This document shows, piece after piece, positions 1-12,698 of a DNA stretch of 64,000 bases. A program made the position numbers and the translations under genes. Below the pieces are notes generated by a model. The model had not been told where the DNA came from and made no database searches. It saw only the letters and a list, made by a program, of their open reading frames with translations. Location: assembly GCA_009193035.1 (NCBI GenBank), contig SWDT01000033.1, positions 186,001-250,000 of the forward strand, in the 5' to 3' direction. Origin of the DNA: Halicephalobus mephisto. Taxonomy: Eukaryota; Nematoda; Chromadorea; Rhabditida; Panagrolaimidae. The number at the start of each line of letters is the position of its first letter. Position 1 is the stretch's first letter.

Positions 1-14
1 TACAGATTCTGCAG

Positions 15-926
15 ATGTTCCGTAACCAGTACGACAGTGACGTTACCGTCTGGAGTCCTCAGGTTTGTGTTTCCACGATATTTGGTTATGTAATCACTTT
101 TCTGCTTCAGGGACGTCTCCATCAAGTCGACTATGCCGTCGAGGCTATGAAGCAGGGAAGTGCCACTGTGGGCGTCAAGAGTCAGACCCATGTTGTTTTG
201 GTCGCTCTCAAGGTTCGTGTATATCAGCAAGTCTCAGTTTTGAACGAATTCCTTGGTTTCAGCGTGCTGCCAACGACCTCTGTTCTCACCAGAAGAAAAT
301 CTTCGAACTCGACACCCATTCTGGTCTCTCCATCGCTGGATTGTTGTCAGATGGACGTATTTTGGCGTGAGTTTTTTGGGGTTTTATATATATCGATATG
401 CATTTCCAGCCGATTTTTGCAAACGGAATGTGGAAATTGGCGCTGGGACTTCAAGGAGCCTGTTCCTGTCCAAGTTCTGAACAATCACTTGCAACTGAAG
501 CTTCAAGCGAACACTCAATACTATGGTCGTCGTCCATTTGGTGTCGGACTCGTTATCGCTGGATACGACAGAACCGGGACTCACCTTGTCCAATCAGATC
601 CATCTGGAGAAGTCGTCGAAGCCTTCGCTACCTCCATCGGAGCCCGGTCTCAATCTGCCCGTACATATCTCGAGAAGCATTTGGATGAGTTCGCGAGCGC
701 CTCTCCCGACAAGTTGATCGAACACGCATTGCTTGCTTTGAGAGACACCCTTCCTGCCGAAGATAATCTGAGCAAGAAGAATACAACCATAGCCATCGTT
801 GGAAAGGACACACCATTCAAGTCCATGGATGATGATGAAGTCCAGCCTTACCTCGATAGAATTGCAAATCTTCCAAGGACTGGAGTTCACGAGCAACCAG
901 CTGGAGAAGAGCCGATGCAGCATTAA
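15..926 (+). CDS. pas-6: 20S proteasome subunit alpha type-1 (PSMA1)
   Basis: Exons 15-62, 111-212, 263-366 and 410-926 join in phase to a 256-residue protein, close to the family length. It starts MFRNQYDSDVTVWSPQ, as PSMA1 proteins do, followed by the alpha-subunit N-terminal helix (GRLHQVDYAVEA), then KQGSATVGVKS, the RRPFGVGL strand and the GARSQSARTYLE helix. The product is a structural, non-catalytic member of the outer alpha ring of the 20S core that gates substrate entry. Three introns of 43-50 nt interrupt the gene. The acidic tail ends EEPMQH, like the EPMEH end of homologues. The start ATG lies 14 bases into the window, so the promoter is outside. Identification rests on remembered family sequence and is very firm. 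Confidence 0.96.
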   Translation: MFRNQYDSDVTVWSPQVCVSTIFGYVITFLLQGRLHQVDYAVEAMKQGSATVGVKSQTHVVLVALKVRVYQQVSVLNEFLGFSVLPTTSVLTRRKSSNSTPILVSPSLDCCQMDVFWREFFGVLYISICISSRFLQTECGNWRWDFKEPVPVQVLNNHLQLKLQANTQYYGRRPFGVGLVIAGYDRTGTHLVQSDPSGEVVEAFATSIGARSQSARTYLEKHLDEFASASPDKLIEHALLALRDTLPAEDNLSKKNTTIAIVGKDTPFKSMDDDEVQPYLDRIANLPRTGVHEQPAGEEPMQH

Positions 927-2216
927 TCTGGTATGGTCTCGCCCAATGCTTGGAATTTCTTTTTCACTATCGTGTAATTGTAATAGTTTATTTATTTTGT
1001 TTTCAAGGGTTCCAGAGATATTCAGCTCTTGAAAACTATAAACGGGAGTTATTATTTTGGATTTATATACAGATAGTTGGACAGCATTGTCAATGACCGG
1101 TTTGATGATATCTTTAAGTATCTACTGTAATTGGATCGAGTGTTTATTGTATCAGAGGAAGTTCAATAAGCACAGGTTTGACGTTGGTTACGTTTTGTGA
1201 AAGGAAATAAGAGAGCATTGATGTCGTTTTGTTAAAATTTCACATTTGAACAATGTCAGAAAATCCAAGTTATCAAGAAGTGATGGATTCTGTTTTTTCA
1301 TTGAATTCACCATTGTTTTGAAATCTAGTGATTATTAACGTAAAATTAACCTTTTTAACGTGGAATATCCTTCAAGATGATTAGCAGTTCTCGACTACAT
1401 TCAACTCTCAAAATAATCTTGAAGAAACGGAATATTAGAGTTTTTCTGATTTCAAAGATGCATCGATCTACAAAATCTACTTATTAACAAAATTAAAGGA
1501 ATATCCTACAAATATTCAGTAGTTTTCCCAATGAACTATCTTCTTCTTCTTTATCTCAGCGTTTCCCCGCACTGCAGGACCCACTGTAGTACAATATACT
1601 AAGCAAAGAAAAATATTTAGACAAACTGAGCACCTAAATTTGCAATTTCTAATTACAGATATGTTTGACACAACTTTCTAGTGATCGGCGCTTCGTAAAG
1701 CTTGAGATCAAGGTAGATTCGAATCTTGTTTTGTGAGACTCCTTCGAGTGGTTCTAGTTTCTCCAATGAACTGTGTTGAGCGAAACTTTCATACCAGTTG
1801 TTCTTCTGACCAGTTAATGGAATGACCGTTAAAGGTTTTGTAAGTAAAACTACCAGTCAAAATCCATATTTTTATTGTAACATGACTCGCGCCGGACTGC
1901 TGTTCATTCAATTCTGTCTATTTTTCATTTGTCTTTTGTGATTCCTCTTGTTTCTTCGTTTTCGATTTTCTTGTTCAATTTTTGCATGTTACATAGTCAT
2001 TTTGATTATTTTATTCATTTCATTTCCTCCTAACTCTAAAAACGGTTAGTTTCACATACGTGTCCTTGCCATGTTTCTTCTTGACACGTTCGTGACAATC
2101 CAGCTGCCTCTTCGTTCGTTCTCTTTGGCGCCAATTTTCAATCGCCCCTTGTTGACCGACTATGGATGTTTTTTGAATGTGGTTTTAAAGGTTTTATTTC
2201 CAGGCTTCTGAGAAGG
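927..2216. other. intergenic, no gene seen
   Basis: AT-rich spacer between the pas-6 stop and the kinesin start. It must contain the pas-6 3' UTR and the kinesin promoter. A 19-codon hydrophobic reading frame starting with ATG at 1882 was seen but has no splice partner. A splice-acceptor-like tttatttccag ends at 2203, 14 bases before the kinesin ATG, and could be a trans-splice site. Confidence 0.5.
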
Positions 2217-5200
2217 ATGTATCGGAGTGATTCTCTCGACCGGCTTGTCCAAATCGACAAGGAGAACATGCCTACTCCTTCCTGCACTCCCTCGAGGAAA
2301 GCTCGCTCCGCTTCAGCTTCATCAGGAAGGATGCCAATTAGCTTGCCGTCCAATGTTAAGACTGTTCTGCGTGTCCGCACCGGGTCCACCGGTGTAAAGA
2401 TCCCGTTCACTATTGAAAGGACGAATAACGGAAAGGATGGAATAAACATCAAAGGAGTAAGTACCACTTTCGGCAATTTTCACCAAAGTTCTTTTAGAAC
2501 AAGTTCGAGTTTGACCGGGTCTTGGGAGAGGGTTCTTCTCAAGCACAAGTTTTCCAATCTGTCGTTGCCGATGCTGCTGAGCAGTGTCTCCGAGGATTCA
2601 ATTACTGCGTCATTGCTTACGGTCAAACGGGGTCTGGAAAAACCCACAGTATCTCCGGAACAGAAGAAGACCCAGGGTTACTGCCGAATTTTTGCGATGA
2701 ATTGTTCCTGCAGATTGAAAAGAGGAAAGCCATGGAAGATGTCTATGTTTCTATCTCGTTCTACGAAATCTACAACGAAAAAGTCTTTGATCTTCTCGGG
2801 AAAGAACGAAAACCCCTCAGAGTTCGTGGTGGAGATGAAGTCAAAGTTCAAGATTTGGTAGAAGTCGGAGCTTCCACACGAAAGGAACTAAATGACTGGC
2901 GTCGTTTCGGTCTCACCCGAAGGGCCACGGCAGCCACATTGATCAATGAACTTTCTTCCAGATCTCATGCCGTGTTCCAACTGACGATCAGACGTGAACT
3001 TTCCCGAGTGATTGACGGTGTTGAACACAAAAGAATCATGGTGTCACATTGTTTCTTTGTAGACCTTGCTGGTTCCGAAAAGTTGGCCATTTCTGGTGAC
3101 CAATTCCACAACGTAAGTTTTTAGTTTAATTGCTATATTTAATTAGTCATCTCCAGGAAACTGCTCACATTAATCGGTCGTTGTTGGCTCTTCAAAGAGT
3201 TGTCGATGCTCGTTCTAGTGGATGTGCTTTTGTGAATTACAGAGATTCTGTTTTGACCAGACTTTTGCGGCCTTGTTTTGCAGGAAATTCAATCACAGTT
3301 ATCTTGGCCACTGTGTCTCCGCTTGAGAAGTTCCAAAACGAAACTATTGCCACGTTGAGATTTGCTTCGAAGGCTTCAAAGATTGAACAAGCTCCTCTTC
3401 AGAATGAAGACAAATATACTGAGAAAGTTAGTTACCTAGTTGCTGAAAATGCTGCTTACAAACGTGAACTCCAAATGCTATATGCCCAATTGGCTAATCT
3501 AACTGCTGTTGTAGCTGTTGATCGTCCGCAATCTCCATGTTTGATTGAACTGTTTGAAGACGATTCTTTAAACCGTTGGATTGGTTTAGTAGATGGAGTT
3601 ACTGTTGATGCCGTTGATGAGAAAACTGCCCTTCAAATCCATCTTGTTGATTCTTGTTGGATGATTAAACCTAAAATTCCAGAAGTAACACTCAACGGAA
3701 AGGTATTGGAAGTCGATGAATCTGTTCCTCTGAAGCATGTAAGTTACCTTGGTTTTAAGTTTTGAATACTGTACTTGTTCTAGACTGATGGATTGGTCAT
3801 CGGAGGCAAGAAATTCCTTGCTGCCTATTTTGATGGACTTGCTGACCCGAGAACCTTTACCACTTATTCTGCTGTCAAACTTCAGTATGTCACGGAAGCT
3901 TTTGAGGTAGAAAAGAAGAAATTAGTAGAAGAAGCTTTGGAAGATCTCAAGAAAGAAGAATCCGATGTCAAAGTTCAGATGGAGCAAGAATTGAAGGAGA
4001 TGCGTGCTGAGTTGGAGTCTCTAAGACAGAAGGAGAAATCTGCTGTAAGTTCCCAAAAGAAAGTTGTTGCTAAGGAGAGAGAAGAAGCTGAGAAGATGCT
4101 CCTGGATGTGGAGGAAATGCACAAGAACTTAGCCACTGAGGTTATGAAAGCGGAAACTGAATTCAAGAGTTCTCAGTTGACAACCCTTGAATTGGAAGAG
4201 TCTAAAGCACTCCTCATGCATTTGAAGTCCCGAGTTGAACTACTGAATGGTCTTTTAGTGAAGACTGGCAAAGCTAAATCATTCATCTTTCGTGTCCAGC
4301 AGGTGTCACAAAGGTACATTGTTCGGATTTTCAACAGGAAATACAGTAAGCTTTGTTTTTATTATTCATTTGCAAGTTATGTTTTTGTAGAGCTGTATGC
4401 GGATATCCCCGATGAAGAGTTCAACTCAGTCTATGACTACTTTGCTGATGTGTATCAGAGTGAGATGACCGTCGATCAAATGACACATGTTGTCGAAGGA
4501 TTTCTTTATGGAGATCAACTACGGTGGAAACATGCCCGTGGTGTTAATGCTCATGCTTCTTCTTTGTTCCAAACAGCTGTAATGAACTCTCTCCAAGAAA
4601 CTGCAATGAAACGTAGATCAACAATTGCAGATATTTCCCGAACTTTGAATACTCGTCGATCTGTATTGATGGATCATGTGAACGACAAAAATGATGTTCA
4701 AGGTGATGGTGAAGCTGAAGTCGTACATTTCCTTTCTCTTTATGCTTTGGACAGTAGGACGAACAAAGAAATGCCTCCATTGGAATCTCCAGTTGCCTGT
4801 TTGATGGATATTGCTTTGGATGCAAAGGATCATTTTGCTGTTTTTACTTTTAAAGATAATTTTGTTACTGCTGCTACTACTCAAAAGAAGGCAATGTCAG
4901 TCATTGGAATGTTCCGTTCAATGGCTACAGTTGAACGGTTCAAACTAGCTGCTGCAGTTTATACTAAACAAGAAGAATTCATTAACGCCGGAATTGATTA
5001 TTTGTTTAATTCTGTAAGTTTGATATTTATTATTTGTAATGTCAATATTTTTTAGATTTTTGAACATGCTCAGATAATTGGAAAGACAATTGATTCTTGG
5101 AATTCTGCTGTTCGTGAATCTCGTCCAACTGAGGAATTTTCTCAATTCATCGAAAAAGAACTTGATTCCATTATCTCGTTGCTTGGCCAAATCGCATTCT

Positions 5201-5677
5201 CATTCGCTGTTCCTCTGCTTCCCCGTCACAATTCACTGAAAACTCCATTTGTTAACGGTGTCAATGCCGCAATTGAAGAATTTTGCACTGACATTGATAC
5301 TAATGGAGGACTGTCGAAGAAGAGACAAGCGATGAAGATGATTGCAGAAGTTATTCAGGCAGTTCGTGCTGATGTAGCGACGTTTAGTGAATACGATGAA
5401 GGAGTAGTTTATGAAGTTTTGCGTTCTGCTATCTTTATCAAGGAACGCTTAAATAGTAAGTGTGTTTTATTTTTCCACGTTTTAATTCCTTTTTACAGCA
5501 ACCACTGATGATAAGCTCACTCGATTGTTAACTAGATTGGAAGAATTGCAATCTGTTGTCCAAAAGTACGAAGATAAGTTGAATCCGGCAACTTTGACAA
5601 CCATTAATGATTGTGTTCGTGGTTTTGCTGAATTTTCTAAGAAAGCAGTCAAGCCTCCCATGTGCCCCAGAATGTAA
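2217..5677 (+). CDS. kinesin-like motor protein with FHA-like domain (kinesin-3 type)
   Basis: Exons 2217-2456, 2498-3112, 3157-3738, 3784-4345, 4391-5013, 5056-5455 and 5499-5677 join in phase to about 1066 residues. The motor domain is N-terminal: P-loop GQTGSGKT, switch I ELSSRSHAVF, switch II VDLAGSEK and the INRSLLAL helix are all present. A segment near residues 430-510 (VTLNGKVLEVDE, then LVIGGKKFLAAYF) looks like the forkhead-associated domain that follows the motor in kinesin-3 proteins. A charged coiled coil comes next, then a long helical tail with no domain I recognise. Kinesin-3 motors move vesicles or ciliary cargo toward microtubule plus ends. The start follows an acceptor-like ccag by 13 bases; an in-frame ATG at 2166 would lie within a likely outron. 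Which of the C. elegans kinesin-3 genes it matches is not decided. An AATAAA-like signal lies near 5790. Confidence 0.88.
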
Positions 5678-6179
5678 TATGATTCCTATTGAATTAACAT
5701 GTAATATTTACTCGATATTTATTAGAGCTGTATTATAAAGTGAAGCAAAGATTATCCGATGATTAAATTTAACTCCAACGAAGATTCTTAATAAAGTAGA
5801 TTCGACCTAAACTGTGAATCTGAGTAACATCTTCGTCATGATTGTAGCCAATGCATAATCAACCGTAAGAAGACTTCACGAGCGACAATTGCTCTAATAG
5901 GCGGAGATGGAGGGCTACTGAGAGATACGAACCCGTCTCTACCACCTTGTCCTCGATATGGACAATGGAATAACTTCTAGAGAGAAAACTATTTAATTTT
6001 ACATAAACTCCTTGGTGATCAGCCTTTTGAGGGATACAATATCCAGACCGCTATAGAAAATTGTTTTATCAAGCAACGATAAATGAAAACGAGTAATAAC
6101 GGAAACCCGGTAGAATCATAGGTTACTTTCGAGAATGTCAATTCTGACAACACCTCGAGATAGGTGCTACAAATGTCGA
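5678..6179. other. intergenic between convergent genes
   Basis: Spacer of about 500 bases between the kinesin stop (+) and the stop of the helical-repeat gene (-). It holds both 3' UTRs. No further gene was seen. Confidence 0.5.
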
Positions 6180-8429
6180 CTAATGATGTGAATTACCGTT
6201 GGCCAACATAAGTCTATCAATGACCTCGTGTTTTGCGAGCAAATGAGCTGGGGACTGAAACAAGTCCATTAATAACAGTCAATCTTAATCAAAACTCACC
6301 GGTTCAATGTCCTTCAATGATTGAAAGTTTTGTTCATGATTCATACAAATTTCAACTAGGGCTCCTCTTGCGACTACCAACTAAAATCTCCCATTCCACT
6401 GTCTTCCGCCTATTTTAAAAACTTACATAATCAGATTTAATTGACTCTCCTGCTTTAGTTGTCTTGAACGCCGCATCTACAATCCCATATTCTGCCGCAA
6501 TATCCCGAAACTCTGGTACTGCAACACATAAGCTTCCAATGATCCTCAAGGTCGACTTCTTCAAGTTCATAACATAAACAGAAGAAATCTTCCGGTATCT
6601 GTACAAATTGAGCAAGTTTTCCCTGCTCCGAAAACCCGTCGTCGAGTCAAATTCCATAATATCCACAGACGGAAGCGGATACACAGTCGCAGAAGTTGCT
6701 GGATGATTCTCAATAGATTCTTGCTCTAGAGATCTTCTTGGGTACTTGCGATCTGGAGGACCGTCAGTTGGCATTGTCTTGGACCTTGCCAATCCTTCTC
6801 GTCCATTAACAGAATGATCTTCTGTATCCATTCTTTCATCAGAAACTAATGCAGCTAGAGGAGGAGCTCGTCTTCCAGGAGTTCCTCGATTATAAGTAAT
6901 TCCTTGTCGACGAACAGTTTGCTGATGATTTTGAAGTGCAGGAATTTTCAAAATTTCATCACCCATAACAAGCTAAAACAAACCACTATATCAAAACATA
7001 CTTTAAAGACAACTTACAATGTTCTGAAGTATACAAACATAATGCATAATTGCTGGGGTTTCTGAAAATACCTTCCTATGACAGGGGATATTCTTGATAA
7101 CGCAAGAGATCGTGTCCATCAATAAGATCATTCTCGTGACGAGATTTTGCCATTCTATCGATTCATCTTTAAAATCATCAATAACCATATCCACAAACTT
7201 TATCAGGAACCTAACAGCACTGAGTGACACTGGAGGACCCCGGTATTGTCCCTAAAAACAAACCATACAAGATACCACATAAAACCAAAACATACCCAAT
7301 TAGTTTGCCAATCATCCGGCAAATTCTGAATCCCCGCTTCCATCGCCAATAGCACTTCATCAAAGAGATTCCTAGACATATTTTCATGACATCTGTACAA
7401 GAAAAACGGATAAAGCTCTAGGAGCTTCATTATATAGGCAATAATTGACTTCCTTTGCTCCGAGTTGTCTTTGCTATTTCCCTGTATACAAGCAACAACG
7501 TCATTCAGCCAATGCATAAAATTGTCATCCGAATAGAGAATTACTAAAGTATCAGTGAAAAAATTGAGAGAAATAATAATATCATTCTTGATAGGATGGA
7601 ATCGAAGCATTCCTAACCAATGCAGAGCTGAATGTTTTTCAAACGTCGAGCGGAATCTCAGAGATTTGTTGCCGCAGGTAAACAGAAAGTTCAAATAATG
7701 CCTGACGTGTTTTAATATAGCTTCGTTAACTTCATCCAGATCATCCACGAGATGCAAGATTGTTTCCACAATATTGATGCTGATGTGGGTCAAATGGGAC
7801 ATAGGTATAGCGTCAAAAAAGTTTTCTACATTGTTAATCATTTGAATATACCTTCTGACTTCCAGAAGTTTCGGCAAAGGGACTGACCCGATTTCATCAG
7901 CAATGAATACTTCTGCAATCTTCTCTCTGAAGGCTGTCGGATGCGTTATTCGACTAAGGTGGCTAGTGTCCATTAACGGCATTTGAATCGTTCGTGGTGG
8001 AAGAGGGACAACGACAGGAGCCCGTTCTTCCGATGACACTGATGCTACTTCGTCTGAATCCTCCTCGTCGTCTACAATTTCTGGCCGAGGTGGAGAAGGC
8101 CTTGGCGGTCGTTCTGGTTCAAAGTCAGTTCCAAGAGGAGGTTTTCCGTTCTCAAACATTTCACCTGACTCGAGACCGCTATTACCCGTCTTGCCGCTTA
8201 CTCGCTCTACAATCGGCGGCTCTTCTAGCCGGCGTCGCAGCCCCGAGAAATTAAACTTCGGATCTTCACTATCCTCACTGCATTCACTTTTGACGGGTTC
8301 CTGATATCGAGATCCTTGTGTTTTCGTTCCTGTATGTTTCTTGTTCTGTTCTGAAAAGTCTGGTCCAGTTTCGCTGTCGCGGAGGTTCTTTTTGAACACT
8401 CGTCGCAATTTCTGCAACTTGCCCCAAAT
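6180..8429 (-). CDS. unrecognised helical-repeat protein, 5' end unresolved
   Basis: Not recognised. Exons on the minus strand: 8429-7296, 7251-7018, 6972-6427, 6380-6300 and 6254-6180, all in phase, giving at least 690 residues. The first 120 or so visible residues are charged and Pro-rich. The middle (from about PLMDTSHLSRI) is a run of amphipathic helices resembling an armadillo or HEAT-type solenoid. A basic, Ser/Pro-rich linker follows, then a final helical part that ends LANGNSHH. The frame at 6427 appears to stop a few codons later, but a GTAAGT donor sits there and two further exons continue with good codons. The 5'-most exon starts right after a ttttcag acceptor at 8430 with no ATG; the first in-frame ATG is about 85 codons downstream. 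SCAPER ends 258 bases upstream on the same strand, so operon processing is possible. Confidence 0.7.
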
Positions 8430-8687
8430 CTGAAAAATTACAAAATTAATATATCATTATTCCATACTAATCAAAGATAAGCATAGCCGAGTGTTTCTAA
8501 CTCGTAACAGTCCCAAATTAAGAAAACATCATAACATTTAACAATTTTACGCGTAAATTGAGATCATCGCCGGATAATTTATGAGCTTCGAATCTTCTAT
8601 CATTGGTTCAAGCATTGCAAGTTGAGCATCACAACTATTTGAATACTGTAGATATGAGAATATAAAGGCAATAGATGAGTTTAGAGA

Positions 8688-11600
8688 TCATTGAGCAAGC
8701 CACTTTTTTTCGTAATATTTCAAACACTGTTCCCTCAATTCTTTGGATAACAACAGCCGAGACTCCTCTGTCTCCTCCGTCATCCCGGATTTCAATCTCT
8801 ATAAACACCCAACATGTCAAATTCAGTCCAGAAACAATAACCAACCTGAAGGAACATCAGAGGCCAGGATACCCCAAGATGGAATTGCAGAGTCTCCAAA
8901 GCAACGTGATTAGTCCTCACCATCGAAACTATCGATGTCATAAAAACTGTCCTAGTAGAGCTATTGCAGTAAGGGTCCCATTGGGCTGCAGACATATAAA
9001 GTAAGGAAGACTGCCATCCGACGATGCACATTCTCCCGAGAATAGGATCAATGAAGGGCAGATAACCTGCAACTTTGACCGCATCCGCATTGAGCGCTTT
9101 AGGGCCCCTTGTCAGGTATCTTATTTCTTTTTTGAGAACCCCAATGAGCAGTAGCACAAGCCTCATCCCAAGAATGCCATCATTAACCAGCAATGCCCTT
9201 CTCAAAAGAGGGAGAGCTGGTGGACATGGGGCTATTAAAGAGATTGTCCGAACCAAACCGTTGAAAAAGTTATTGATCAGCGATTCTTCGTTTTTGCTTT
9301 CGGTTGTTTCATCTGGATGATTAAAATCCAGAACATGAGTATCTTGGAGCTTATTAACGACGTAATAAACATACGTCATCAACAGAGCAAATAGTTCTTC
9401 AGTTTTTTCAATGTTATCAGGAAGAAACCGAAGAAATGCAATGACCGGTCCGGCGATACTGACAGAATTACAAATGACCAAATTCGTCGATAATTGTAAC
9501 TTGTCAGGAATTCCACTTTGGCAAAGTTCCCGAAGGAGAATAGTCACAACCTCAATAAATCCATGGGAAATGAGATAGATGGCCGTAATATTCAATCGCT
9601 CTTTGCATTTCCCTGTTAGATCTTCAAAATACCTCGTCACTGCTTCCAGCAGGCTCAAAACAGCTGCTGTTCGCTCATATTCGTAATGGCTTTGAAGAAA
9701 GGTCCTCATCGACATGACTAGGAGTTCTACAGTGTCAGAGAAATAAGGAGATTGAAATATGGAGACAGTAACCTCCTCATGGCCAAAGACCGTGTGGAGT
9801 ATTGCACAACACTTCAAGAACAATCTCTTTGTCGGGACTTGGATGGACTTCTCGTAAAACGAAGGAATCTGAAGCAGATGTAGTAAATGGGGAACAAGGC
9901 CAAAATTCCAAGTTTTAAGTATCTGCTGTTCATTAGGCTCTCCCCCTTCACCATATAGAGTCTTATCCAGTTCAGTGACGTTCTTTTCGAGGGAATTCCT
10001 TATCGAATCAGAAAGACTCCCGGCCTTGATAACATTGGCAATCCCATTCTCAATGTCTTTCAGCAATTTGAACATGGCGTGACTCATAATATCTGGAACA
10101 TGGTAGACTGTGACACTCTCTTTCACCAGCTTCTGTTTCAATTTCGACCTTCTTTTTTTCATTCCCGTTATATCGATTACAGGGATCCCTGTCTCAACGA
10201 CCGTATCCTTTAGTTCATCGCTGTCCTTCAACGGAACTATGGCATTCTCCGATTCCTGCCTGAATAGGTCTATTGTCAAAGGTTTGTCGATTAATTTTCT
10301 GTTAACTAGATGGGAAGTGGAGCAAATATGAGCAATCATATGAACATCCCCCATGATCCTCATTTTGCAAATTTGGCATTTCTTGGGGACAACATCTTCT
10401 TCTGTCTCATTCATCCAGAGGATAAAAGTCTGGCTCGCACTCAGAACTCGGGCCGCGATCTGTTCTGCTGCTTTCAGTTTCACCAGTTCCAGACCTTCTT
10501 CGTGCATCTTTTCAGCTTTGACCAACTTGGTCTGAAGCTTTTCCTTTAGGACTTGATGGTTCTTATTCTCTTCTTCCTTTAATTTCTCAATCTTCTTGGT
10601 CACTTTCCTCTGTTTCTGACGAGTTTCTTCCAACAATTCATTCCTCTGAGCCACGGCGTTCTGAATCCTCGCCTCCAGTTTCTCGGTCTTTTCCTGGAGT
10701 CTCTCTTGTTGCTTCTGTTGCTGAGTGATCCTATTTCCTTCTGCTTGAGCATGTTTAGCTGCGAGTATTTGTTTTCTCCTTTCCTGTTGCTCAGCTAAAT
10801 TCTGAAGTTTCTCCTTGTGAATTTGATCTTTTGTGTCGATTTCATTTTTCAGATTCATCGCCTCAAGGGTATTGATCAATTGGATTTCTTTAATCCTGTG
10901 ATCATCCGTCTTTGCTCTCTTCACGACTTCAGCCAAGTTCTTCTGACGGTTTTCACAGGCTTTCAGCATCTTCTCGGTGATCAAATTCATCTTCTTCGCC
11001 ACCACACTCTCTCTTCTGACCTTGACTTCATTTACCTTCTGATGGAGCTCTTTCAGTCTTTGGGCTTTTTCTTCAAGCAGCTTCTGACGAAGTTCATAAG
11101 CCTTTTGTTGCTTCTCCAATAGTCTCTTTTCAAAGTCAGTTGAGGGTTTCTTCCTCGATGGAGAACTCAACTTTTCATGAACATGAGCAACTTCGCCAGG
11201 CTTTCTGTAGATGACATCCGGAGAACTCGTTTTGGTAGAAGTAGAAGCTTCATTGGAATTCTTGACATCTGGAACAGCTGGAAAATGGACTTCATATATC
11301 AAAAACGTCAGAAATAAGAACTTACGACTCCAATTCTCCACAACTTCTTTCCAGGATTTTTTGTACCTTGGTGGAGTCTTTCCAAATCTCTTGTTCGCTT
11401 CTCGCTCGAATTCGTCGTCGATGGAACTTCTTTCTTCTTCCAGGATTTCTTTCTGAAGCGACTCTTCCTCTTGTGCCAAAGACTCTTCCTCAGCTGTTAT
11501 CGATCTCCATTCATCATCTCCTTCTAGTTCTTTCATCAGCGAGTCTGTAGATATCTCTGAGTTTTTAATGTCATCTAAAGTGAATTCTTTCTCTTCAGCC

Positions 11601-12698
11601 TTCCCGTTCTTCTCATCAGATTTTGAACGCTTCACACTGGAGCTCGTTGCTGGTCTGCTCAACTCGGCCATTGTCACAGTCGACAGATTGTCGTCATCCT
11701 CCTCTGCTGTTTCACTAATACTGGCCAAACTTGGCTCCCGACTCTTCTTGTCGGATTCTGATTTATCTGCTGGGGCAGTTTTGGCTACTTGTGAATAAGT
11801 GGGTTTCCTATTAAGTCCATTGGACGCTTGTTGTCTTCTTTGAAGACGTTCTTCCAGCAATGGCTTTACTCGACCTTTCCAGAGTCGTTCTCGGGAATAT
11901 GCCATTTTTGCCATTGAAGCTCGGGTCTGGGGAAGATCCATAGCTGACCTCGGACACATCAAATTGGTTCCAATCGAAGAATCACTAAGAACGATATCGT
12001 TGGGAGACGTGGGACGGACTGGTCGAGGAAGATTGTAAGCCAGCCTCTCGTAAACACTCGTCTGGAAGATTCATAATTTCCATATATCAACTTCTGAAAT
12101 TTACCAACCTTTTTGATTTCTTTCCCTGATTTTCCATCTTCAGAATCTTCTTCGCTTGAATTTGTGTTTCTTCTTTTCCGACTTTGAACAACGTGCCACG
12201 ATTCTTCTGTTTCGTCACCTTCGCTGAAATTCGACTAGTAAAATTTTACCATCAAAATAAAATAAACATACGTTATTTGGAAGTTCTTTATTGCGTTTGA
12301 AGTAGCTTTGACTTCCCAAGCAACAGCCTGTGACTTGCTGGAATAACGAAAGAAATAAAAATGGTTTTTCAACCAAAAGTGACAACTCACTTATTTGGAT
12401 CGTTCTCCCAAGTTTCCTCGACGTTAATCATCCCAATAAGGGATTCAAAGTCATGAGTAGCGTTTTTCAAGTATAATAAAGCTTCCTGAAGGTGATCGAA
12501 CAAATATCAATATATGAAGCGTTGAGATTAGCGGAGATTTGGAAAACTTACTTTGCAACCGGCAACATTCCGACTTGTCCTGCAGATCTCGTACATGGAG
12601 TCGATCGATAGTTTGAATCTTTCGAGGCATTCTGTCCATCTCTTGGCTTCAGGTGTGACTTCAGAAGGAGAAGTGTTAGAATTTGATCGCGTGGCCAT
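8688..12698 (-). CDS. SCAPER: SCAPER (S-phase cyclin A-associated protein in the ER) homologue
   Basis: Seven minus-strand exons (12698-12552, 12485-12391, 12337-12272, 12223-12109, 12061-11326, 11277-8846, 8798-8688) join to 1233 residues. Features in order: an N-terminal helical region; a segment WHVVQSRKRR matching the conserved motif before the cyclin-binding part; the motif HEKLSSPSRK, shared with vertebrate SCAPER; a long charged coiled coil with the conserved INTLEAMN; a single C2H2-like finger (CQICKMRI...HICSTSH) near residue 780; and a C-terminal helical domain. The last exon, 36 codons, ends LREQCLKYYEKK, in line with the vertebrate C-terminus. SCAPER proteins associate with the ER and microtubules and, in vertebrates, bind cyclin A/CDK2 and affect cilia. 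The start codon is the first in-frame ATG after a tcattcag acceptor-like site; an upstream coding exon cannot be excluded. Confidence 0.92.

Noticed and set aside
5880..5950. Sequence resembling a tRNA T arm on the minus strand (GGGTTCGTATC)
   Set aside because: B-box consensus broken at the invariant A and the flanking stem does not pair.
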